In this document: one piece after another, positions 7,076-11,703 of the stretch
Numbering within the stretch: the first letter of the stretch is position 1
Layout: each line of letters opens with the position of its first letter
Assembly: GCA_029882955.1 (NCBI GenBank)
Contig: JAOUJX010000092.1
Span: 1 to 11,703 of the forward strand
DNA from: Gammaproteobacteria bacterium
GTDB taxonomy: Bacteria > Pseudomonadota > Gammaproteobacteria > GCA-001735895
Length of the DNA stretch: 11,703 nucleotides
Direction: 5' to 3'
Program-made: the position numbers and the translations under genes
The notes under the pieces: model-generated
The model's input: only the letters and a program-made list of their open reading frames with translations
Told to the model about the DNA's origin: nothing
Databases searched by the model: none

Positions 7076-8817
7076 TGGCATTTGGCAAGAAAATCAGGCT
7101 GGGAGATTTACTGGTCGGACAAGGCCTAATTACCGACGAGCAGTTAAAGTATGCACTCGGTGAACAAAAAAAGCTGGGTCGAAAGCTAGGTGGGACACTC
7201 ATCGAACTGGGCATGATTGACGAGAGTGGCTTGCTCAATCTATTGTCGAGCCAGCTCAATATTCCGCTGATTGATCTCAATAATTTTAACTATCAGGATG
7301 AAGTAGTCAGGCTGTTACCGGAGACCCTGGCGCGTCGTTATCGAGCGATAGTGCTCGATGATAGTGAAGACGGCTACCTGGTCGGTATGGCCGATCCCAC
7401 CGATATCTATGCACTGGACGAAATACAGGACAAGCTGGCAAAACCGGTAACACAGGCGATTGTTCGTGAAGCTCAGCTGCTGGAAAACTTTGATCTGGTT
7501 TATCGTCGGACAGAAGAAATCAGTGCGCTGGCTGAGGTGTTAGGTCAGGATCTATCCGAAAGCGCAACCGACCTCAGTGACTTGCTACAAACCGAAATGA
7601 CCGATGCGCCGGTGGCTAAATTGCTGAAATCGATATTCGAGGATGCGGTGCAAATCGGTGCTTCCGATATACACATCGAACCTGATCAGCATGTTATCCG
7701 GGTGCGCCAGCGTATTGATGGCATATTACACGAACAGGTCATGAAGGAAACGCAAATTGCGCCGGCAGTCGTGGTGAGACTGAAGTTGATGGCGAGTCTT
7801 AATATATCGGAAAAGCGATTACCTCAGGATGGTCGGTTTAATATGGTAGTGAACGATCGGGAAATCGACGTGCGTATTTCGACCATGCCGGTGCAGTTTG
7901 GGGAGTCCGTGGTTATGCGTTTGCTCGATCAAACCAGAGGTGCTCTGGATCTCGAAAACCTGGGGCTGCCTCCAGAAATGCTACATCGTTTCCGTAAGAA
8001 TTTCCGTCTCCCCAATGGCATGATACTGGTTACCGGGCCGACTGGTAGCGGTAAAACAACCTCGTTATATGCCGCACTCAAAGAACTTAATCAGGCTGAG
8101 TCGAAAATCATTACGGTAGAAGACCCGGTGGAATATCGACTAAGCCGTATTAATCAGGTTCAGGTTAATGCAAAAATAGGCCTGTCTTTTGCGAGCGTAT
8201 TGCGCAGCGCATTACGTCAGGATCCAGATATCATAATGGTTGGCGAAATGCGTGATGCTGAAACAGTCGAAATTGGGGTCAGTGCCGCTATGACAGGTCA
8301 CCTGGTGTTATCCACTTTGCATACTAACGATACTATATCTACCGCAACTCGGCTAATGGATATGGGTGTTGAAGGTTACCTGCTGGCGACAACTTTGCGA
8401 ACCATTATCGCCCAGCGCCTTATTCGTAAAAACTGTAGTAGCTGTGTCGAAGATTATAAACCCGATGCATTCGAGTCGAGCTGGTTACTGGAAAAGTTGG
8501 GAATCGATACGAATACGCATCATTATAGAAAGGGGCGCGGCTGCAAACAATGCGGCTCAACCGGTTATAGCGGGCGAATGGGTGTTTTCGAATTACTCGA
8601 TATCAATGGCGAACTCGCTGAAGCACTGCGTAATAATGACTCCCAGGCATTTGTTGATGCCGCCGAACGAGCCCCCGGTTATAAACCGCTGGCCATGGTT
8701 GCACATCACCATGCGGGTAACGGTATGACATCAATCGAAGAGATCCTGCGCCTGGCCGGTCAGGTACGCGAAGATATTATTGACCAGACTCCACTCACTC
8801 TGGATATTGAAGACTAG
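7075..8817 (+). CDS. mshE: MSHA pilus extension ATPase MshE (c-di-GMP-binding, GspE/PilB family)
   Basis: Hexameric cytoplasmic ATPase that powers pilus extension. The N-terminus is a complete MshEN c-di-GMP-binding element: motif I from R8 to Q31 (RLGDLLVGQGLI...Q), a five-residue spacer, and motif II from K37 to Q60, the 24+5+24 layout known for MshE. A second N-domain half covers about 65-145, and the ATPase core follows: Walker A GPTGSGKT (321-328), Asp box around ITVEDPVEY (347-354), Walker B around DPDIIMVGE (383-391) and His box TGHLVLSTLHTND (407-419). Four cysteines, C454, C457, C490 and C493 (CxxC...CxxC), form the zinc site typical of extension ATPases and absent from PilT-type retraction ATPases. 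AAGGTGA at 7061-7067 precedes the ATG, which overlaps the mshN stop by one base. Length 580 is normal. Confidence 0.97.
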   Translation: MAFGKKIRLGDLLVGQGLITDEQLKYALGEQKKLGRKLGGTLIELGMIDESGLLNLLSSQLNIPLIDLNNFNYQDEVVRLLPETLARRYRAIVLDDSEDGYLVGMADPTDIYALDEIQDKLAKPVTQAIVREAQLLENFDLVYRRTEEISALAEVLGQDLSESATDLSDLLQTEMTDAPVAKLLKSIFEDAVQIGASDIHIEPDQHVIRVRQRIDGILHEQVMKETQIAPAVVVRLKLMASLNISEKRLPQDGRFNMVVNDREIDVRISTMPVQFGESVVMRLLDQTRGALDLENLGLPPEMLHRFRKNFRLPNGMILVTGPTGSGKTTSLYAALKELNQAESKIITVEDPVEYRLSRINQVQVNAKIGLSFASVLRSALRQDPDIIMVGEMRDAETVEIGVSAAMTGHLVLSTLHTNDTISTATRLMDMGVEGYLLATTLRTIIAQRLIRKNCSSCVEDYKPDAFESSWLLEKLGIDTNTHHYRKGRGCKQCGSTGYSGRMGVFELLDINGELAEALRNNDSQAFVDAAERAPGYKPLAMVAHHHAGNGMTSIEEILRLAGQVREDIIDQTPLTLDIED

Positions 8818-8819
8818 CA

Positions 8820-10043
8820 ATGCCCCATTTTACATTTAAAGGACGCGGTAATAATGGGCAGCTTATCGATGGCGAAATTGAAGGTGCTAATAGTTCCACG
8901 GTCGCCAGCCTGTTGATGGACCGGGGCGTGATACCGATATCAATCGTCGAGAAGAGTAATGAAGACGATATCCTGGTCACGATTCGTGACAAGCTAGACC
9001 TGTACGACATTAGCATCGAAGAATTGCTCATGTTTACGCGCCAAATGAGCGCGATGATCAGGGCTGGCATCCCGATAACCCGTGCGATATCGGGTATTCT
9101 CGAAACGGTCCAAAACCCGTTATTAATCAAATCACTGGCAGATATTCTCGAGCAACTCGAATCGGGGAGAAGCCTGTCGATAGGCTGCGCGCGCCATCCC
9201 AAAGTATTTTCCAATATTTATATCAGCATGTTGCAGGTCGGTGAAAACACCGGTCGGCTAGACGAATCGTTTTCGATGATGGCCGAATATATCGACCGTA
9301 ATCGACGTACGACAAATAATATAAAAACGGCGCTGCGTTATCCCACCATCGTGTTGGCTGCCATCGTGATCGCCATGGTGATTGTTAACCTGTTTGTCAT
9401 CCCGAAATTCGCGGAATTCTTCCAGGCCAATAATCTCGAACTACCCTGGCAGACCGTATTTCTGCTCAATACCTCGAAGTTTTTCGTCAATTACTGGATG
9501 TATATGCTGGTATTGCTAATCGGTGCTGCCTTTGGTTTCAAACACTATATCAACACTGAGCAGGGTAAATACAACTGGCACCGGTTCATCCTTCGCGTAC
9601 CCCTGATCGGAGAAATTTTGCATCGAGCCTATATGGCGAGGTTTGCACGGTCTTTTTCCATGGCCTATAGCGCGGGCGTACCCATCGTGCAGGCCATGGG
9701 CGTGATATCGCGCTCGATCGGAAATGAATATATATCGGGTCATGTCACAGGCATGCGCGAAGGGATAGAAAGAGGTGAGGCCTTAACCCGTACGGCGCAG
9801 ACTACCGGTATGTTCACACCCGTCGTCATGCAGATGTTTGCGGTTGGAGAAGAGGCGGGAAACCTAGATGAAATGATGTCGTTTATTGCCGATTTTTATG
9901 AGGAAGAGGTGGATTACGATGTTAAGACGCTTTCCGACAAAATTGAGCCGATGATTTATGTGGCGATTGGTTTGATGGTACTGGTGTTGGCGTTGGGAAT
10001 TTTTGTGCCTATGTGGGATTTGGCGCAGATGGCTGGTCGATGA
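8820..10043 (+). CDS. mshG: MSHA inner-membrane platform protein MshG (GspF/PilC family)
   Basis: Polytopic inner-membrane platform on which the ATPase acts to insert or remove pilins. It contains the two tandem T2SSF cytoplasmic domains of the family: one at about residues 70-193 with FTRQMSAMIRAGIPI and LQVGENTGRLDES, and one at about 273-396 with FARSFSMAYSAGVPI and AVGEEAGNLDEM. Membrane helices are visible at about 177-199, 222-240 and 378-399, the usual three. The N-terminal PHFTFKGRGNNGQLIDGEIEG is the normal GspF-type entry. The length of 407 residues is standard. It starts 2 bases after the mshE stop, with only a weak GAAG ribosome site, and its TGA overlaps the mshF ATG. The name MshG rather than a generic GspF follows from the locus. 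Confidence 0.96.
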   Translation: MPHFTFKGRGNNGQLIDGEIEGANSSTVASLLMDRGVIPISIVEKSNEDDILVTIRDKLDLYDISIEELLMFTRQMSAMIRAGIPITRAISGILETVQNPLLIKSLADILEQLESGRSLSIGCARHPKVFSNIYISMLQVGENTGRLDESFSMMAEYIDRNRRTTNNIKTALRYPTIVLAAIVIAMVIVNLFVIPKFAEFFQANNLELPWQTVFLLNTSKFFVNYWMYMLVLLIGAAFGFKHYINTEQGKYNWHRFILRVPLIGEILHRAYMARFARSFSMAYSAGVPIVQAMGVISRSIGNEYISGHVTGMREGIERGEALTRTAQTTGMFTPVVMQMFAVGEEAGNLDEMMSFIADFYEEEVDYDVKTLSDKIEPMIYVAIGLMVLVLALGIFVPMWDLAQMAGR

Positions 10044-10549
10044 AGAGTATTGGGTTTCCGCCGGGGTCTAATAATTTTCGGTTAGCTGTAATGGTGATTC
10101 TTATAGCCCTTTTGATGGTGGTATTTTTTTACTATTTAGAGGGTGCAGAAAGAGAACTAGAACGTAGATCAATTCAGCAAACTAATAGAATTATAAACAG
10201 CTCAATGATGGTCGTGTTTTCGGAGTTAGCCGTTCGAGGTGAGCTAAATCTACTTAATGAATATATTGGCGCTAATCCTTTTGAATCTATGCGAGAATTC
10301 AATTTAGTTCCACCGACCTATCAAGGAGTTGTCCAATCAATATCTTTAACAGGTGACAGGGTCGGGTGGTTTTACCTCGAGGCGGAAAGATTGGTTGTAT
10401 ATAAAGGAATATTTGAAGAAAGTGTTCTTTACTATAGCTTAACGTTGAGTTTTGACGATTTGGATGGAAATGAAAAGTTTGAGCAAGGAAAGGACGTAGT
10501 TAGGCGGTTATTTCTAAAGCCATTACCCCAATCAAAAGCGAACTACTGA
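10040..10549 (+). CDS. mshF: MSHA biogenesis protein MshF
   Basis: Small bitopic protein of unknown biochemical role that follows mshG in msh loci. The ATG at 10040 is chosen over an in-frame GTG at 10013 because it forms an ATGA overlap with the mshG stop, giving 169 residues. A short positive N-terminus precedes a membrane helix at about residues 14-32 (RLAVMVILIALLMVVFFYYL), then a charged, possibly helical stretch (33-75) and a C-terminal region with beta-like strands (about 95-160), probably periplasmic. Architecture resembles a pilin-like or alignment-complex accessory protein, but it lacks a prepilin cleavage motif. It is more AT-rich than mshE/mshG and uses AGA and ATA codons often. 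The operon's probable terminator overlaps its last codons. Identity depends mainly on position. Confidence 0.75.
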   Translation: MKSIGFPPGSNNFRLAVMVILIALLMVVFFYYLEGAERELERRSIQQTNRIINSSMMVVFSELAVRGELNLLNEYIGANPFESMREFNLVPPTYQGVVQSISLTGDRVGWFYLEAERLVVYKGIFEESVLYYSLTLSFDDLDGNEKFEQGKDVVRRLFLKPLPQSKANY

Positions 10550-10576
10550 AGGAGGTAATGGCTTAGAAGGTTTTTT
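10514..10576 (+). terminator. candidate intrinsic terminator at end of mshF
   Basis: The arm at 10514-10527 pairs with 10554-10566: 13 base pairs including an uninterrupted 11-bp arm AAGCCATTACC/GGTAATGGCTT, with one bulged A and a 26-base loop. A TTTTTT run follows at 10571-10576, four bases after the stem. The left arm lies inside mshF codons and the loop contains the mshF stop. The long loop and moderate stem GC make it less than ideal, but the T-run on the + strand fits termination of the msh operon; there is no matching T-run for the convergent pilin gene. Confidence 0.55.
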
Positions 10577-10580
10577 CAAT

Positions 10581-11009
10581 TTATGGTGAGCAGAGAATTG
10601 ATGCCGTGCCGGCTAATCCCGCTGGGGCGACTGCAGAAACGACGGTACAAGAAAAAGTCGATCCTGGTCCATTAGTGAGACAATTTCCTGGTCCTCCAGC
10701 TACTGTATAGTCAGCAACTGGGAGTGCCGTTGTCATCAGTGACAGAGCGCCTCCGTCTACCAGGCTAGTGCATGCGATGCCATCTGTATTTAAGGCTGCG
10801 GTTCCAGCTGCAAGCGGATCAAGTAAGCGCGCGGCATAGTTAATTGTGGATCCAGCTGTCAATTCGCTGGCGATACCTGAATTCGCAGCGGTTTGTGCAT
10901 CAGTGGACAAATCCTGAAACTTACCCAAAGCCGTAACCCCCAAAATACCCAATAGTACAATTACTACTATCAGTTCAATCAATGTAAAACCCTTCTGTAC
11001 CTTTTGCAT
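10581..11009 (-). CDS. mshA: type IV pilin, MshA/MshB type (inverted relative to the operon)
   Basis: Prepilin with a 7-residue leader MQKVQKG, cleavage before F8, and E5 of the mature protein (residue 12) in GFTLIELIVVIVLLGILGVTAL. The text after the hydrophobic helix, KFQDLSTDAQTAANSGIASEL followed by GSTINYAAR, resembles the MshA/MshB family, where a similar INYAA segment is common. The mature 135 residues carry cysteines at 80, 110, 121 and 140 of the precursor, enough for two disulfides. GAGGT lies 8 bases before the ATG and a promoter candidate stands further upstream. It is the only mshB/mshA-type gene between mshF and mshC, and it reads toward mshF, unlike the classical same-direction arrangement. 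Whether it is the major pilin MshA or the MshB-like one cannot be settled from the window; another copy may lie downstream. Confidence 0.85.
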   Translation of the reverse strand: MQKVQKGFTLIELIVVIVLLGILGVTALGKFQDLSTDAQTAANSGIASELTAGSTINYAARLLDPLAAGTAALNTDGIACTSLVDGGALSLMTTALPVADYTVAGGPGNCLTNGPGSTFSCTVVSAVAPAGLAGTASILCSP

Positions 11010-11074
11010 GGTTCAATACCTCGTCAGCAAATAAAATTAAGTCAATTGGTTATATATTTTTATATTTTTAAAGT

Positions 11075-11102
11075 AATATACTTAAATAGTGCTATAAGTA
11101 AA
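11075..11102 (-). promoter_or_regulatory. candidate promoter for the inverted pilin gene
   Basis: On the - strand TTTACT (11097-11102) is a 4/6 match to -35 and TATATT (11075-11080) a 5/6 match to -10, with a 16-base spacer. Transcription would start near 11068, giving a leader of about 60 bases. The leader begins in an A/T tract that includes two copies of ATATTTTT (11054-11069, + strand). A strong promoter would be expected for a major pilin; the -35 match is only moderate, so AT-rich UP-like sequence or an activator may contribute. Confidence 0.35.
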
Positions 11103-11118
11103 TGATTTATTACGTATT

Positions 11119-11148
11119 TTGTGATGTTTACCTTACTCAAATTACAAT
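11119..11148 (+). promoter_or_regulatory. candidate promoter for mshC
   Basis: TTGTGA (11119-11124) is a 4/6 match to -35 and TACAAT (11143-11148) a 5/6 match to -10, separated by 18 bases. The expected start point, about 7 bases past the -10, is around 11155, only a few bases from the mshC ATG at 11158. No ribosome-binding site precedes that ATG, so the message could be leaderless or nearly so. Consensus match only. Confidence 0.35.
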
Positions 11149-11157
11149 CCATTTATC

Positions 11158-11640
11158 ATGAATTCTGAAAGTATAGTTCAATATCGAGGTTTTACACTGA
11201 TCGAATTAGTCGTGGTTGTAATGCTGCTCGGCATTCTTTCGGTTTTCGCCATGGGTAAGTTATTTAACCAGAATCAGTTTGCGGCGAAGGGGTTTTTTGA
11301 TGATACCGTGAATGCGGTGCGCTTTGCACAGAAGCTGGCTGTGAGTAGTGGCTGTGCGGTGCAGGTGCAGATTACAACGACCGGTTACCAATTATTTCAG
11401 GGTACGACCTGTATATCCGGGGTGTTCACCCGTGCAGTTGCAAATCCGGCCAATCGCGCCAACCCCTATTCCAATAATAATATGCCTACAGGCTATGGTT
11501 TGACGCCGGCAGTGATTGAATTCGATGCACGAGGTGTAATTACTTCAGGCGGATTAGATCCCCTACCTGTGACGCTTGCTGGCCCAGACGCGACTTTTAC
11601 TTTCAATGTCCATCGAAAAACTGGCTTGGTCGATGCTTAA
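11158..11640 (+). CDS. mshC: MSHA minor pilin MshC
   Basis: Minor pilin with a class III signal: leader MNSESIVQYRG (11 residues), cleavage before F12, E5 of the mature protein at residue 16, and hydrophobic helix ELVVVVMLLGILSVFAM. The globular part is of the GspH/FimT kind (about residues 45-155): DDTVNAVRFAQKLAVSSGCAVQVQI, two cysteines C66 and C85 suited to a disulfide, and a C-terminal FNVHRKTGLVDA that resembles the GspH-like end of MshC. It probably sits in the pilus-initiating tip complex with MshD and later minor pilins. The ATG at 11158 lacks a visible Shine-Dalgarno sequence and no better in-frame start exists before the leader. The TAA overlaps the next gene's ATG by 8 bases. The 160 residues are usual for the family. 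Confidence 0.9.
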   Translation: MNSESIVQYRGFTLIELVVVVMLLGILSVFAMGKLFNQNQFAAKGFFDDTVNAVRFAQKLAVSSGCAVQVQITTTGYQLFQGTTCISGVFTRAVANPANRANPYSNNNMPTGYGLTPAVIEFDARGVITSGGLDPLPVTLAGPDATFTFNVHRKTGLVDA

Positions 11641-11703
11641 GCCACTTAACTCCAATCGGCAATCTGCCTTCACCTTAATTGAGATCATCGTCACAATTGT
11701 TCT
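11633..11703 (+). CDS. mshD: MSHA minor pilin MshD, N-terminal fragment (cut by window end)
   Basis: The ATG at 11633 lies in the last codons of mshC with an 8-base overlap (ATGCTTAA), and the frame stays open to the window edge, giving 23 full codons. The product starts MLKPLNSNRQSA followed by FTLIEIIVTIV, a prepilin leader of 12 residues with mature E5 in place. The residue before the cleavage point is Ala rather than the usual Gly. Position directly after mshC identifies it as mshD, the next minor pilin in the locus. The rest of the protein is outside the window, so function is taken from order and the pilin N-terminus only. Confidence 0.8.
   Translation, partial: MLKPLNSNRQSAFTLIEIIVTIV

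Larger units (their letters stand above)
11010..11157. promoter_or_regulatory. divergent AT-rich regulatory spacer between pilin and mshC
   Basis: The only intergenic stretch in the pilus part of the window longer than about 120 bases. It is strikingly A/T-rich, especially 11031-11118, and should hold both promoters for the pilin (leftward) and mshC (rightward). Features seen are a tandem ATATTTTT pair (11054-11069), a rough inverted repeat CTTAAATAG/CTATAAG (11081-11098) inside the pilin promoter spacer, and a TGTGA half-site (11120-11124). The composition would suit a nucleoid-protein (H-NS-like) target, which is inference. Confidence 0.55.

Noticed and set aside
8366..8728. A 120-codon open frame on the + strand inside mshE in another frame
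   Set aside because: It lies wholly within the conserved ATPase core of mshE, its translation resembles no protein family and it has no ribosome site of note; it is a shadow frame.
8795..9214. A 139-codon open frame on the - strand across the start of mshG
   Set aside because: Antisense to the well conserved N-domain of mshG, rich in Ser/Arg/Ile as expected of a shadow, and without promoter or ribosome site.
11120..11135. CRP-like site TGTGA near the mshC promoter
   Set aside because: Only the left half-site is present; the right half does not match TCACA, so a CRP site cannot be supported.
1..11703. CRISPR arrays, tRNA or rRNA genes, insertion sequences, phage or defence genes
   Set aside because: I looked for spaced repeats, cloverleaf-like segments, transposase motifs and terminal repeats and saw none; the window is a pilus locus plus trmL.

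Overview
The window carries most of a mannose-sensitive haemagglutinin (MSHA) type IV pilus locus from a gammaproteobacterium, probably aquatic or marine. That assignment rests on established knowledge: full msh clusters of this order are typical of Vibrio, Shewanella, Pseudoalteromonas and relatives. Base composition is moderate and a little AT-rich by eye, and the protein sequences do not let me name a genus.

Layout. (1) At the left edge a possible short gene tail on the + strand faces trmL (56-511, - strand), a tRNA wobble-position 2'-O-methyltransferase unrelated to pili. (2) A ~120-base divergent spacer holds candidate promoters for trmL and for the pilus operon. (3) A tightly packed + strand operon runs from about 635 to 10549: mshI (PilM-like), a second mshI-type gene (PilN-like), mshJ (PilO-like), mshK (PilP-like), mshL (secretin lipoprotein), mshM (ExeA-type ATPase), mshN (TPR protein), mshE (extension ATPase), mshG (platform protein) and mshF (membrane-anchored accessory protein). 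Nearly every junction overlaps by 1-14 bases, and the largest gap is 2 bases, so translation is probably coupled throughout. A hairpin with a following T-run at the end of mshF looks like the operon terminator. (4) A single MshA/MshB-type pilin gene follows, but on the - strand (10581-11009), facing mshF. (5) A 148-base, very AT-rich spacer with divergent promoter candidates separates it from mshC (11158-11640, +), which overlaps the start of mshD, cut off by the window end.

How the genes work together (family knowledge plus inference): the MshI/MshI2/MshJ/MshK proteins form an alignment complex across the inner membrane and periplasm that links the cytoplasmic ATPase MshE and platform MshG to the outer-membrane secretin MshL. 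MshM and MshN probably help assemble or anchor the secretin. MshE has an intact two-part c-di-GMP-binding N-terminus, so pilus extension is probably gated by c-di-GMP. The inverted gene supplies a pilin, and MshC and MshD are minor pilins that prime the fibre.

The most unusual point is the orientation of the pilin gene: in the classical V. cholerae/Shewanella arrangement mshB and mshA lie in the same direction between mshF and mshC. Other points are an AMIN-like region in MshN that could supply the peptidoglycan-binding function missing from MshL, a hexanucleotide repeat in mshN, a possibly leaderless mshC message, and absence of mshH next to mshI. I see no CRISPR array, tRNA/rRNA gene, insertion sequence or prophage, and no wholly unknown system.
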